Shown here: positions 18,260 through 27,365 of the stretch, one piece after another | Position numbering within the stretch: the stretch's first letter is position 1 | Layout of the letters: the number at the start of each line of letters is the position of its first letter | Assembly (NCBI RefSeq): GCF_003202285.1 | Contig: NZ_MASW01000002.1 | Coordinates: 1,674,001 to 1,738,000 of the forward strand | Origin: Prauserella muralis | Lineage (GTDB): Bacteria; Actinomycetota; Actinomycetes; Mycobacteriales; Pseudonocardiaceae | Length of the DNA: 64,000 nucleotides | Direction: 5' to 3' | Translations under genes and position numbers: made by a program | The notes under the pieces: generated by a model | What the model was told of the DNA's origin: nothing | Seen by the model: only the letters and a program-made list of their open reading frames with translations | Database searches by the model: none

Positions 18260-19762
18260 TCAACTCTGCTGGCTTTCGTAGCCGAGTATTGCGGCCATAC
18301 CCGCCTCGGCGTGGTAGATGTTGTGGCAGTGGACCATCCATTGGCCGGGGTTATCTGCGTCGAAATCGCACGTCACTGTCTTGCGGGGGAGCACGATCAC
18401 GGTGTCCTTGCGTGGGCCGGTGCCGTTGATCTGGAACGTGTGTCCGTGCAGGTGCATCGGGTGCCACATCATGGTCGTGTTCGCGAGGGTCACACGTACC
18501 CGCTGGCCTTCGCGAACACGCGGCCGGGTGTCCAGGTCGAGCTGGCGGCCGTTGATGCCCCATTTGTAGCTCATCATGTTGCCGGTCAGCTCGAGGCGGT
18601 GCTCGACGTCGACCGGCTTGGCCGGCAGCGCCACGTTGGCCGTGGGCCGCAGGGCGGGGTAACCGACCAGGGCGCAGTCCAACTCGACCGGCCGGGCGCC
18701 GGGTGCGGGAGCGCGGCCGGCACCGGTGCGTACGAGCGCGCGTGCGGTGGCGTTCTTGCCCTCGGCCAGCGCGACGAGCGGGAAGACGCCATCGTTCAGG
18801 GTGACCAGGACGTCGTAGCGTTCACCCATGCCGATCAGCAGCGCGTCGGTGCTCACGGGCTGGACGGGGAAGCCGTCGGTGTGGATGACGCTCATCCGGT
18901 GTCCGCCGAGGGCTACCCGGAAGGCGGTGTCGCCGCCGGCGTTGATGAACCGGATCCGTGCCCGTTGTCCGGGCCGCGCGGTGAACGTTGCGGGGGCGGC
19001 CGGGAGCCGCCCGTTGATCAGGTAGTACGGGTAGGCGATGTCCCCGGCGTCGTCACCGAGCAGCGGGCTGGTCGCGCCCATCAGCATGGGGCCGCCGGAG
19101 CCCATGCCGGGCATCGATCCCATTCCGCCCATGCCCTGGCGGAGCGTGGCGAACACCTCGTCGGGGGTGGTGCCGGTGCCGTCGATCCAGTCGTCGAGCA
19201 CGACCGTCCAGTCTTGGTCGTATCCGCCGGGCTCGGCGGGGTCCTCGACGATGAGCGGGGCGTACAGGCCGCGGTCGAGATGCACACCGGTGTGCGGGTG
19301 GAACCAGAATGTGCCCGGGGTGTCGGCGACGAACCGGTAGGTGAAGGTGTCACCCGCGGCGATGGGCGCCTGGGTGAGATCTGGTACGCCGTCCATGTCG
19401 TTGCGCAGCGGGAGGCCGTGCCAGTGGATGGTCGTCTCGGTGGGGAGCCGGTTGGTCAGCGGGACCTCCACGAGGTCACCGGTGCGGACGCGGATTTCCC
19501 GTCCGGGCAGGGTGCCGTCATAGGTCCACGTGTTGGCTTGGACCCCGCCGAGGTCGACCTGGCTGACCTGGGCGGTGAGCGGGTGAGTGCGGGTTTGGCC
19601 GGTGGTCTGCCGACCGCGTTCCACTGCCTGTACCCGTGGGGCGGTGGGTCCGATGAGGCGCCCTGGGGCGCTGTCGGTGCTCGAGGTGCAGGCGGCGAGG
19701 ACACCGAGGCCGGTGGCGGCCAGGCCCGCGCGCAGAACGGTGCGGCGGTCGAGGGGGTTCAT
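18260..19762 (-). CDS. Multicopper oxidase, exported (CueO/McoA type)
   Basis: About 500 residues. N-terminal Tat-like RRTVLRAG motif with a lipobox-like LAAC (Cys near residue 25), so probably exported folded and lipid-anchored. All four copper-binding segments are present: HWHG, WFHPHTG, MWHPMHLHGHTF (about 427-438) and HCHNIYHAEAGM (C479, axial M489). A Met-rich stretch (MGGMGSMPGMGSGGPM) in domain 2 is like that of cuprous oxidases, so oxidation of Cu(I) to Cu(II) outside the membrane is likely. Last gene of a minus-strand operon whose promoter region carries the dyad at 21366. Confidence 0.93.
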   Translation of the reverse strand: MNPLDRRTVLRAGLAATGLGVLAACTSSTDSAPGRLIGPTAPRVQAVERGRQTTGQTRTHPLTAQVSQVDLGGVQANTWTYDGTLPGREIRVRTGDLVEVPLTNRLPTETTIHWHGLPLRNDMDGVPDLTQAPIAAGDTFTYRFVADTPGTFWFHPHTGVHLDRGLYAPLIVEDPAEPGGYDQDWTVVLDDWIDGTGTTPDEVFATLRQGMGGMGSMPGMGSGGPMLMGATSPLLGDDAGDIAYPYYLINGRLPAAPATFTARPGQRARIRFINAGGDTAFRVALGGHRMSVIHTDGFPVQPVSTDALLIGMGERYDVLVTLNDGVFPLVALAEGKNATARALVRTGAGRAPAPGARPVELDCALVGYPALRPTANVALPAKPVDVEHRLELTGNMMSYKWGINGRQLDLDTRPRVREGQRVRVTLANTTMMWHPMHLHGHTFQINGTGPRKDTVIVLPRKTVTCDFDADNPGQWMVHCHNIYHAEAGMAAILGYESQQS

Positions 19763-19774
19763 GACAGGCTCACC

Positions 19775-19984
19775 TCACGGGTCGACAGGGTGGGCGCCGA
19801 CCGGGTTCGGCGTCCAGCGGCGGCTCAGACATTCGCCCACGTCTGGCGTGCGGGCCTGGTGGAGTGGTAGGTGATCGGCAAGGCTGGGGGAGGGCCTCGG
19901 ACTGCATCTGGTGACGACATGGTGGATCGCGTCGAACAGCGCGTCTTGGGCGGCGCCGTAGATCAGGTGCGATGCACGGCTCAT
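19775..19984 (-). CDS. Small protein coupled to the GH65 remnant
   Basis: About 69 residues, no recognised domain. It begins with an ATG overlapping the stop of the upstream frame (ATGA) and ends 12 bp before the multicopper oxidase start. It may be a real small gene or just a reading-through spacer left by the decay of its neighbour. Confidence 0.4.
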   Translation of the reverse strand: MSRASHLIYGAAQDALFDAIHHVVTRCSPRPSPSLADHLPLHQARTPDVGECLSRRWTPNPVGAHPVDP

Positions 19985-21291
19985 GATGCCTCCGCGATGG
20001 TGGCGAGTGTGGCCGCGGGGCTGTCCGCGGGCGTCAGTGGGACAGTCCTGGTCTGGCCTGCGGCGATGCGCAGGACCTCAGCGGCGGCGCGGATCGTGAG
20101 CGGTGCGGCGTCGCAGGGGGAGGCGGCGATGGTGAGCTTGGTGTGCGTGGCGGTGACGTGCAGGGAGTGGCCCCGGTAGCGCAGCGTGGTCGCGAGGCGG
20201 GTGATCTGCTCCGGCAGCCGCGGGTTGAGCCACAGCGCGTCGTCGCGGGTTTCCAGCCCGAGGTAGCAGCGTTCAGCGAGGTCGAGGGTGCCGGCCATGG
20301 CGCCGAGGTGAATTCCCGTGTGGGTGGTGCCACCCTGCGTGTCCTGGATGTCCGCGGCCAGGGCCTGGGTGAAGCAGTCCCACGAGCAGGCTCGGTCGGT
20401 GCGGGCCTGGACCCAGGAATGGACGATCCGGCTCAGCGTGGAACCGTGCGTGGTGCGCCCGAAGTAGTAGGCGATGGTGCGCGGCAGCGCCGGGCCAGGC
20501 CACGGATAGCCCAGGTCGGCCAACAGCTCGCGCAGTTCCTCGGCGGAGAGCAGGTAGAACAGCATGAGCACGTCGGCCTGCTTGCTCACCTGGTAGCGGT
20601 TGGTGCTGTCGCCCTCGGCGGCGAGGATCAGGTCCAGGCGGCCGATGTTGCCGTAGCGCGCGCGATAACCGGCCAGGTCGAAGGCGGCCAGACCAGGGTA
20701 GCCGTCGAACTGACTGATGATCTGTTCGCCGTGGAGGGTACGTACATGCGGGTGGTGATGTCGGCCCAGCGGTCGAGCTCGCCCTCGCTGAGGCCGAGGC
20801 GGTGCCCTCGCGCTGCTCGGGCCGCCACCACAGCAGCCGGCCACGTCGTCTACCGTCAACGTGTCGAGATCGCCGAGCACCACGTCGGTGCCGTATGCCC
20901 GCAGCAGGCTCTCCGGCCCGTCCCGCTGGGCCAGGCCGAGTACGAACCCGCACCCCGCCCGTCGGGCGGCCTGCACACCGGCCACGGTGTCCGTGATCAC
21001 CGCGACGCCCGACGGGTGCACCCCCAGCCGCTTGGCGGCGTCCAGGACTGTCGCGGGATCGGGCGGGAGCGCGACACCCCGCCCCTCGACCACGACGGTG
21101 ACCGAGCGTTCCCATCCGGTCGGCGGGCACTCCGCGACAGCGATCGCGGTCGGCATCCCGATGGCACGCAGCTGCTTGGCCAGCCGGGCCGCGCCATTGA
21201 ACACGCCACTGTGGGTAAGATCGAACAGCACGGCGTCCAGTCGCTCCACGGGCAGGCGCGCGGCGGTACGCGCGTGGCTTGCACCGCTCAT
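19981..21291 (-). pseudogene. HAD-GH65 (trehalose/maltose phosphorylase-type) fusion, internally deleted and frameshifted
   Basis: The N-terminal 170 residues resemble a HAD phosphatase (AVLFDLTHSGVFNGA, AVITDTVAGVQAARRAGC), although the catalytic DxD has become DLT. The sequence then drops straight into the C-terminal part of a GH65 catalytic domain (QFDGYPGLAAFDLAGY, GNIGRLDLILAAEGD, SKQADVLMLFYLLS) and its terminal beta domain. The GH65 N-domain and most of the catalytic barrel are missing; intact fusions exceed 1000 residues. A lost base at 20736-20738 also separates ITTRMYVP from LHGEQII. Not expected to be active. First member of the multicopper oxidase operon. Confidence 0.75.
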
Positions 21292-21365
21292 CACGAGATT
21301 CCCTTCGGCCGCCATCGGTGCTGCCGATGCTGCGGAAGGCGAGACCACCGCCTACAGAGGCTAAG

Positions 21366-21382
21366 TACTATTTGCGATAGGA
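21366..21382. promoter_or_regulatory. TACTA-N7-TAGTA operator between the multicopper oxidase operon and the SHOCT gene
   Basis: TACTA-N7-TAGGA, one mismatch, in the divergent region between starts at 21291 (minus) and 21472 (plus). Confidence 0.7.
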
Positions 21383-21471
21383 CTTTTGTCCTCGGAGGTG
21401 ACGACGTTGTGCTGTGTGCCCCGCCGGGCAGGAACAGCATCCTTGACCTCATCCTGACGGAGGAGGCCACG

Positions 21472-21747
21472 ATGATGTTCTGGTACGGCGACGGCATGAG
21501 CGGCTGGGGATACACGCTGATGACCGTTAGCATGGTCCTGTTCTGGGGTCTGCTGATCCTCGGCGTCATCGCCTTGATTCGCTTCGCGAGCCGGGATTCG
21601 AGGCCGACGCTCACCCCACCTGCACAGCCACATACCCCAGAGCAGGTCCTGGCCGAGCGGTTCGCCCGGGGCGAGATTGACGAGGACGAGTACCACCGGC
21701 GACTCGATGCGTTGCACGCCAAGTCGTCTCCTGCCCGCGAGACCTGA
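21472..21747 (+). CDS. SHOCT-domain small membrane protein
   Basis: About 91 residues: MMFWYGDGMSGWGY start, one membrane helix, a Pro-rich linker, then a C-terminal SHOCT helix pair (ILAERFARGEIDEDEYHRRLDAL-like; here VLAERFARGEIDEDEYHRRL). Such proteins are common in actinobacterial metal and stress loci; SHOCT is thought to mediate oligomerisation. ATG preceded by GGAGGA. The operator dyad lies 90 bp upstream. Confidence 0.85.
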   Translation: MMFWYGDGMSGWGYTLMTVSMVLFWGLLILGVIALIRFASRDSRPTLTPPAQPHTPEQVLAERFARGEIDEDEYHRRLDALHAKSSPARET

Positions 21748-21777
21748 CCCGGCTCCGCGACGAGCAAGGGAGGCGCG

Positions 21778-22430
21778 ATGGCCGACGCCGCCTATGGCCT
21801 GTGGCCGCTGGTGATCCTCAACACCGCGCTGTTCGTGTTCGTCGCGATCAGTTTCTTCACCCGCGTGCCAAGCGGGACCGGCGGGCCGCGGGCGCGTTCA
21901 CCGCATTCCTGATCGCGTTGTTCACCGAGATGTACGGGGCGCCGCTGACGGTCTACCTGCTGGGTAGTTGGCTGGGCTCGCGCTTCCCGCTGTTGCGCGA
22001 TACCCACGCCGGCAGGCAGGTGTGAACGACCTCTTCGGCTGGGCCGTTGATCCGCACCTGAGGCCGTTTCATCTGGCCAGCTACGTGGCGATCGGTGGCG
22101 GATTCTGGCTGATCGCCGCGTGGCGGCGCCTGCACGACGCCGCCCGCGATGATGGCCTGGCCACCACCGGGCCCGTACGCGCGGGTGCGCCACCTGCAAT
22201 ACGACGGGTTCCTCCTGGCGATGATCGGGTTCTTGCTGCAGTGGCCCACGATCCCGACCCTACTCATGTACCCCATCCTGGTCGTGGTCTACGCCCGCCT
22301 GGCCCGCTACGAGGAACGCGAGGTCGCCGGCCGCTTCGGCGACGAGTGGACCGCCTACGCCGTGCACGCGCGCGCCTTCCTGCCGTACCTGCGAACCCGC
22401 GGCGACCCCGCGGACACCGGTCGGGAGGCA
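21778..22430 (+). pseudogene. Isoprenylcysteine carboxyl methyltransferase-like gene, multiply frameshifted
   Basis: Four frames must be joined to read the family. They give an N-terminal helix (YGLWPLVILNTALFVFVAIS), then FLIALFTEMYGAPLTVYLL, then VDPHLRPFHLASYVAIGGGFW, and last the signature region YARVRHLQYDGFLLAMIGFL with RLARYEEREVAGRFGDEW. This is an ICMT/PEMT-type membrane methyltransferase. At least three single-base breaks make it non-functional as sequenced. Confidence 0.75.
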
Positions 22431-22433
22431 TCG

Positions 22434-22622
22434 ATGAACGCCCGCACGGTCCGGTTCGCCGCCCTGGCGGTGGCTGTGCTGGGACCACTGTCCGCCATGG
22501 TCGTCGGCGAGCTCTACCGCACCGGCCTGCTCGCCGCCCCGCAGGGCAGCCGGATAGCGCGATGCGAAGAGGTCCGCCCGGATTCAGTTCAGTGCGCTGC
22601 CTTTGAGCCACTCGCTCCATGA
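22434..22622 (+). CDS. Short exported-protein fragment or small ORF
   Basis: About 62 residues starting at ATG with GGGAGG upstream: a hydrophobic N-terminal segment (VRFAALAVAVLGPLSAMVVGE) and then unrelated-looking sequence that overlaps the 3' end of the convergent L,D-transpeptidase gene. It may be the start of a gene whose remainder was replaced. No family recognised. Confidence 0.35.
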   Translation: MNARTVRFAALAVAVLGPLSAMVVGELYRTGLLAAPQGSRIARCEEVRPDSVQCAAFEPLAP

Positions 22623-23798
22623 CATGTTCCAGTCGCCGAATCCGTCGGTGGGTTCGAGTTTCGTGCTGGTGTTGCGGATGGTGACGACATCGCCATAGCT
22701 GAAGTTGTCGTAGAACCATCGCCCCGCGCTGGGGCTCAGGTTGATACAGCCGTGAGAGACGTTGCGGACGCCCTGGTCGGCGACCGACCACGGGGCGGCG
22801 TGGACGAATATCCCGCTGTTGGAGATGCGCACCGCGAGCGGGATCTCGGAGTCATAGCCCAGCGAGTAGTTCGTCGGCAACCCGTAGGTCGCCGAGCTCA
22901 TCCGCTTGACCTGGTACTTCTCTTGAGCGACATAGGTTCCGCTCGGCGTCACGAACGAGATTTTCTTACCATCAACGGTGACCGATTCGTTGCGGCCCAT
23001 GCTGACCGGGAAGGTACGCGCCTTCTTACCGTCGATCATGACAGTCATCTGATGCGTCTTGTCGTCAATAGTGGCGATCTTGGACTGGCCTATGGTCAGG
23101 TTCAGGGTCCGGTCGGTCTCTCCGTACATCCCATTACCGAGATGCACACCGTAGATCTTGGCCTGCACCGTGACTTTGGTGCCAGGTTTCCAGTACATCT
23201 TCGGCCGCCAGTGCAGCGTGCGATTGTCCCACCAGTACCAAGCGCCCTCGATGGCAGGATTCGAGGTCACGGTCAGCGCCCGCTCGGCGGCGGCCCGGTC
23301 GGCCGGCGGCTTGTCGAAGATGACCACCATCGGCTGCCCGACACCGACTCTCTTGATCGAGGGTGCGGGGAAGAACGAGGGGAAGACGGTCTGCGCGGGT
23401 CGCAGCGTCGTGAACGATGTCGTTTCCCGGGCACTCGCCCCGCTGGAACCACTGGCCGCGGCGGTGAGCGCGTAGCGGCGGCCGTAGCCTAGCGGCTCGG
23501 TCGATCTCCACACAGTCCGATCCGCCGACAGTTTTCCGCTGACCTGCTTTCCTTCGGGTTTGGTCACGGAGACGGACGTGAGGCTACCGTTGCTGGCCCG
23601 GATCTCGATGGGTTCAATGGGTGACACATCCTGGGCATCGTTCGCTGGGACGGTGGTGATGCGGGGTGGATCCGCCGGTGTCGTGCTCGGCCGCGCCGTG
23701 GGCGACGTTGCCTCAGGAGTCGAGGTGCACGCGGTGAGCGCCACCAACGCAACCAGACCCCAAACTATCAGCTGACGCCACGCCGTCTTCCTGCCCAT
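22584..23798 (-). CDS. L,D-transpeptidase lipoprotein (Ig-like domain plus YkuD)
   Basis: About 404 residues. Signal peptide with lipobox LTAC (Cys near residue 24), a Ser/Thr/Pro linker, an Ig-like domain, and a C-terminal YkuD domain with the catalytic SHGCINLSP (C351, H349). It forms 3-3 peptidoglycan cross-links at the outer face of the membrane, as in mycobacterial Ldt enzymes. An exact operator dyad lies 35 bp upstream of the start. Copper is known to inhibit L,D-transpeptidases, so raising this enzyme in metal stress would make sense; that link is inferred. Confidence 0.93.
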   Translation of the reverse strand: MGRKTAWRQLIVWGLVALVALTACTSTPEATSPTARPSTTPADPPRITTVPANDAQDVSPIEPIEIRASNGSLTSVSVTKPEGKQVSGKLSADRTVWRSTEPLGYGRRYALTAAASGSSGASARETTSFTTLRPAQTVFPSFFPAPSIKRVGVGQPMVVIFDKPPADRAAAERALTVTSNPAIEGAWYWWDNRTLHWRPKMYWKPGTKVTVQAKIYGVHLGNGMYGETDRTLNLTIGQSKIATIDDKTHQMTVMIDGKKARTFPVSMGRNESVTVDGKKISFVTPSGTYVAQEKYQVKRMSSATYGLPTNYSLGYDSEIPLAVRISNSGIFVHAAPWSVADQGVRNVSHGCINLSPSAGRWFYDNFSYGDVVTIRNTSTKLEPTDGFGDWNMSWSEWLKGSALN

Positions 23799-23832
23799 CG
23801 TTCTCTCCCACGCCCGGCAACGCTCGCCAGAA

Positions 23833-23849
23833 TACTAGTCAGACTAGTA
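23833..23849. promoter_or_regulatory. Exact TACTA-N7-TAGTA operator before the L,D-transpeptidase gene
   Basis: Both halves match exactly; 35 bp upstream of the minus-strand start at 23798. Confidence 0.8.
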
Positions 23850-23905
23850 GTAAATCAGCACAACGACACGGCGAGGCTCGCTTAGATCTGGCGCCGTGCC
23901 ACCTC

Positions 23906-24140
23906 TCAGTGGCCGCGGCTCGTGCGGCGTCGCAGCTGGTTGTGGATCAACCGCCACGCGATGAACGCGGCTGCCCCGATCGGTACCACATCCACGCCAC
24001 GGTTGTAGTTGTTGGTGGACATCAAGGTCAGCAGCACTATCACAACCAGCCAGCCGCCAATCGTCCCGGCGCGCGGAAACGTCCCATGCCAGCCCCATTC
24101 CGCCGAAGGCTCGTCGCGCGGGTTGGCCCCTGCACGGACT
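23906..24140 (-). pseudogene. DUF2631-like small membrane protein without a visible start codon
   Basis: On the minus strand the frame reads DEPSAEWGWHGTFPRAGTIGG, then a membrane helix (WLVVIVLLTLMS), NNYNRG, a second helix, and a basic tail RRRTSRGH. The EWGWHG-x-x-P-R core matches DUF2631 proteins of actinobacteria. No ATG, GTG or TTG lies upstream of the conserved core before an in-frame stop, so the start is lost or the gene is degenerate. An exact operator dyad sits just upstream. Confidence 0.5.
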
Positions 24141-24151
24141 TTCGACCCATC

Positions 24152-24168
24152 TACTAGGTGTCTTAGTA
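24152..24168. promoter_or_regulatory. Exact TACTA-N7-TAGTA operator between two small genes
   Basis: Both halves exact. It lies between the minus-strand DUF2631-like frame and the plus-strand Zn-ribbon-like gene at 24276. Confidence 0.75.
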
Positions 24169-24275
24169 AATCTGTCGAGGGTGCTGCACGGGCTCACACT
24201 GCCCCAGATGAAAGGGCCGGCCTGCGGGGGATCGGTGGCCGCACGGTCGAACGAGCTCATTCGGAGGCCAAGATC

Positions 24276-24544
24276 ATGACCGATGCCGACTCGGCTGGTC
24301 CCGAGGGCGGCGCTCTCGCCGCACGCTGCCCGCCTTGCGGCTGGCCACCGCACGATTCTTTCCACGTGGTCTCGCGGTACACCACGTCGGAGGGACGCTG
24401 CTCTACACCCGCTGCGCCTGCGGGGCGCTGCGAATACGGCTTTACGGACGGCACGTACCGCCCGGGCGAGTCGTCGCTTGTGGCGGGTATCCGCGTTGGT
24501 CGTTCGTGGCTGCGCACCTGAATCGCTACAGGAGGACCGACTGA
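24276..24544 (+). pseudogene. Small zinc-ribbon-like protein, single-base frameshift
   Basis: From the ATG (preceded by CGGAGG) the frame reads MTDADSAGPEGG, then ARCPPCGWPP and FHVVSRYTTSEG. It continues sensibly only in the next frame as TLLYTRCACGALRIRLYGR. Joining them gives a compact CxxC...CxC protein of about 85 residues, likely zinc-binding. The break is in the GAGGGA run near 24390-24394, one G short. Function unknown. Confidence 0.55.
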
Positions 24545-24842
24545 GCGGAGCTGCCCTCGATGCGAGGCGTACGGCGTCAAGCCTGCCCTCTGGAAGATCG
24601 TCAGTCCCGCGCCGACCATCACGACGCCGCCTGCCCGCTCGATGCCGCCAGGCTAGGCTGCTCACCGGGGCGACGGTCACGTTGGTGGGTCCCGCTGATC
24701 GTCGTGCCCGCAGCGACGAGAAGCAGCAGCATCACTGGATCGCGACGGGTCTGGTGGTCGCCGCGTGCGTCACCGCCCGTCACGTCGCCTGCGACGAGTA
24801 GCAGCGAGGCGCAGTTGAGGCCGACTCATCCACACACGGTGG
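24545..24842. other. Gene-poor spacer
   Basis: About 300 bp. A short plus-strand frame contains CPRCEAYGVKPALWKIVSP, a possible zinc-knuckle fragment, but it has no clear start. Nothing else recognised. Confidence 0.4.
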
Positions 24843-25262
24843 TCAGTCCCTCGACGCGACTGATACCGAGTCGAGGAGGGACTCCAATGCGGCCGCGAGC
24901 CGGCGGGCCGCCTCGTCGGCGATCGCGCCGAGTTCAGCGCGCCCCGTCACGGTCACGAGGATCTGCGGGTCGACGGCCTCGACGAGCACGTCGTGCCTGT
25001 CGCTCCGGATGACCACATTGCACGGAAGCAGCAGCCCGACGCTGTGATCGATGCCGAGCGCCTGGTCGGCAAGCTCGGGGTTGCAGGCGCCGAGGATGAG
25101 GTAGTCCTCCATCTGCCTGCCGAGTTTCTCATGCAACGTGGCGCGGACATCGATCTCGGTCAGCACGCCGAAGCCCTGATCCTTCAGAGCCGCGCGGACG
25201 TGTTCGACCGCGTCGGCGAAGGTCGTTCGTAGCCTGACGGATCTGCCGTAGCTCGTTTCCAT
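24843..25262 (-). CDS. DUF302-family protein
   Basis: About 139 residues, soluble alpha/beta. The pattern FADAVEHVRAALKDQGFGVLTEIDV, then YLILGACNPELADQAL and LLLPCNVVIR, is typical of DUF302, a small family often found beside metal and sulfur genes. Two conserved Cys (GAC, PCN) could bind a ligand. The frame is open to 25286, but the ATG at 25262 follows a GGAAGG-type site. An operator dyad lies 49 bp upstream. Confidence 0.88.
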   Translation of the reverse strand: METSYGRSVRLRTTFADAVEHVRAALKDQGFGVLTEIDVRATLHEKLGRQMEDYLILGACNPELADQALGIDHSVGLLLPCNVVIRSDRHDVLVEAVDPQILVTVTGRAELGAIADEAARRLAAALESLLDSVSVASRD

Positions 25263-25311
25263 GTCCCTGCCTTCCTTCCTGATCATGTGCGTTCCGGACC
25301 GACTACCACAC

Positions 25312-25328
25312 TACTATCTCGAATAGGA
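25312..25328. promoter_or_regulatory. TACTA-N7-TAGTA operator before the DUF302 gene
   Basis: TACTA-N7-TAGGA, one mismatch, 49 bp upstream of the minus-strand start at 25262. Confidence 0.7.
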
Positions 25329-25839
25329 TTTCAGGTCTATCGAACCCGTAGAGCGCGGTTTGGCCTGTTCCGGGTGGGGAACTGCCGTCCTCGCCGCGGG
25401 ACATATCTGCCCACCGCGGCAGGGTCCGTCCCCCTCTGGTCTGTGGCACGCCGGGGAGATCCCGGCGTTGCGCAGCGGGTTCTCTGCGTACGACCCGGAC
25501 CGGTGTTCGCCTGGACCACTCCGGTTCGCGGGGCGACTCCTGGATGATCACTGCGCCCGGCTGGACGAACGGCTCGCGGCTGCGGATCTGTGCCTCGTTG
25601 CTCCGGCAGAACGCCAACGCCGGAGCCCCGGAAAACGGTCTTCGAGGAACGTGGCCGGCCGACAGAAGCTCGGCGGAGGTCGCCACACCCTGGCCGCCGT
25701 GTCCGTCGATACATACCTGGAACCTGGCACTCCCTTCTCTGTGTGCCTGGATCTTGTCTACCGGCCGGGCAGTGCTTGAGAAGCGGCCGAGAGTCCCTGT
25801 TGGCGGAACCCGATGTCTCGGTGCAACTCTAATGATTAA
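25329..25839. other. Unrecognised region of about 510 bp
   Basis: Open frames exist on both strands but none has a recognisable domain, membrane pattern or good ribosome binding site. It is bounded by two operators. Probably a degraded gene; I cannot say which. Confidence 0.4.
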
Positions 25840-25856
25840 TACTAACTGACTTAGTA
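25840..25856. promoter_or_regulatory. Exact TACTA-N7-TAGTA operator before the Rv1733c-like gene
   Basis: Both halves exact; 185 bp upstream of the ATG at 26042. Confidence 0.75.
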
Positions 25857-26041
25857 GAAGTGGGTGGACGCGTCGACACGTTTGCGGCTTTGCTCTCTTT
25901 CGAAACCGCGCTGCGTCCGGACATTCCGGAACGGTTGGGGCGAAGGTCCTGCCAGGTAAGGGCCGGGCCGGCCCTTCGTCGGTGTCGTTTCTCCGGCGGA
26001 CGCTCCAACCAATGTCGTCGACAGGGAGGAGGTCGGTCGCC

Positions 26042-26641
26042 ATGCCCGCCTCGCCGACGTATCTGTTGCGGCTATGGCGGCGCGTTCGCATCGGCAGTAA
26101 CCCGCTGGCGCGATGCTGGGACCGCATCGAGGCCGCGGCGCTGTTGGGCGTCGTGCTGCTTTCGCTGTTCGCTGTGCCCGTCACGGCCGCGCTGGGGTCG
26201 GAGACCTACGCGGAGAACATCAAGGTGTCTCGGGACGAGATGCGCGACCGACGTCAAACAACGGCTGTGCTGCTTGCCGACGCGCCCCGGGAGAACCTTG
26301 GCGAGCCTGGCGTATCCGGAGGCGGCTCGGCGCGGGTGTGGGCGCAGTGGGTGTTGCAGGATGGCACGAAACGCACAGGCAACGTGGTCGCCAAGATCGG
26401 TGCCAACGCGGGCAGCGCGATGTCGATTTGGGTTGATGAGAGGGGCGACCTTGCCGTTGCACCTACGACGACGCGGGATGCGGTAGGCCGCGCCGTGTCA
26501 GCCGCGCTGCTTGCCTGGCTGGCCGTCGCAGGTGGGCTCTCCGCCGTGTTCTGGTTGCTGCGTAAGGGGCTTGACCAGTTGCGTTACGCCCAGTGGACAC
26601 GGGAGTGGGAGCACATTGGGCGCGACCCGAGCTGGTCCTGA
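26042..26641 (+). CDS. Rv1733c-family membrane protein
   Basis: About 199 residues with the family layout: short N-terminus with RIGSNPLARCWDRIEAAAL, a first membrane helix, an extracytoplasmic domain (VWAQWVLQDGTKRTGNV, SIWVDERGDL), a second helix and a C-terminal WTREWEHIGRDPSWS tail. Rv1733c of M. tuberculosis is a dormancy-regulon membrane protein of unknown function. Start chosen at the ATG with GGAGGAGG upstream. Stand-alone gene under an exact operator dyad. Confidence 0.88.
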   Translation: MPASPTYLLRLWRRVRIGSNPLARCWDRIEAAALLGVVLLSLFAVPVTAALGSETYAENIKVSRDEMRDRRQTTAVLLADAPRENLGEPGVSGGGSARVWAQWVLQDGTKRTGNVVAKIGANAGSAMSIWVDERGDLAVAPTTTRDAVGRAVSAALLAWLAVAGGLSAVFWLLRKGLDQLRYAQWTREWEHIGRDPSWS

Positions 26642-26737
26642 CAGCGGGCCGGACTCGTTCGCGTCCTGGCAAACTAGCCCAAGGAAGACCTCGGACGCTG
26701 CCTTCCGCGCAACGCCGGGAGTTGGCGTCACCCCATC

Positions 26738-26903
26738 CCGGGTGGCGATCGGCTTTGAGCACGACGGCCAGGATAGGGAAACCCAGGCCGGAGCTGATAC
26801 TGGCGACGAGCATGCCGGGCAGCGCATCGTCCACGTGGTTGCCGCTCGGCGACACATCGGAGAGCAGGACTAGTCCAGTCGCGCTGACTGCAAACGCACT
26901 CAC
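26738..26903 (-). pseudogene. MFS transporter C-terminal fragment
   Basis: The minus-strand frame reads SAFAVSATGLVLLSDVSP, then DALPGMLVASISSGLGFPI, a familiar helix 10-11 pattern of DHA2-type MFS pumps, but only about 55 residues survive. The 26642-26983 interval holds nothing else I can recognise. Confidence 0.45.
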
Positions 26904-26983
26904 GAGTGCCTGCGCAGCCCGAGGCGCAGCGCTAGCTCAGCGGCAACGTCACGCGTGACTCATCGCTGCCTGATTCGGCTACC

Positions 26984-27000
26984 TACGACGATGGATAGGA
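26984..27000. promoter_or_regulatory. Degenerate TACTA-N7-TAGTA operator before the DUF2892-CsoR-ABC operon
   Basis: TACGA-N7-TAGGA, two mismatches, correct spacing, 89 bp upstream of 27090. Confidence 0.5.
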
Positions 27001-27089
27001 CTTTGTGCCCCTTCGGCGATGACGTTTTCCTGTGGCTGCGCATGCCGAAGCTGGGGAGTGTCAATGACATCCGATCTGAAGGAGATGTC

Positions 27090-27365
27090 ATGACCCGGCA
27101 ATCAGAGTCGCCGCCAGTCGGTCGCCGTTCGGCGTGGCGGACGGTAAACATCACTCCTGTCGAGAGGGTGGGCCGCATCGTGGTCGGGCTCGGCGCGATC
27201 GTTGTCGGTGTGATTCTGCTGGCTGCTGCCAGCTCCGTGTTGGCGATCGTGCTGGAGGTGCTGCTTGTGCTCGCCGGTGCCGATCTACTGGTGACGGGCG
27301 CGCTCGGGCATTGCCCGCTCTACCGCAAGCTGAGCTACGTACCGCCATCTCTGCGGAGGCCATGA
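27090..27365 (+). CDS. DUF2892-family small membrane protein
   Basis: About 91 residues: NITPVERVGRIVVGLGAIV, two membrane helices and the GHCPLYRKL C-terminal motif, the classic DUF2892 (YgaP-like membrane part). The conserved Cys in GHCPLY may take part in persulfide or metal chemistry. ATG with AAGGAGAT upstream. First gene of a tight run ending with the ABC exporter. Confidence 0.85.
   Translation: MTRQSESPPVGRRSAWRTVNITPVERVGRIVVGLGAIVVGVILLAAASSVLAIVLEVLLVLAGADLLVTGALGHCPLYRKLSYVPPSLRRP

Noticed and set aside
18110-19870. 586-codon plus-strand frame across the multicopper oxidase
   Set aside because: It mirrors the oxidase on the opposite strand and shows no domain; the oxidase has all copper ligands.
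20143-21471. Long plus-strand frame leading into the SHOCT gene
   Set aside because: It lies antisense to the HAD-GH65 remnant; the SHOCT protein starts at ATG 21472 behind GGAGGA.
25303-26184. 293-codon minus-strand frame
   Set aside because: No domain, membrane or signal pattern, no good ribosome binding site, and it overlaps the well-supported Rv1733c-like gene.
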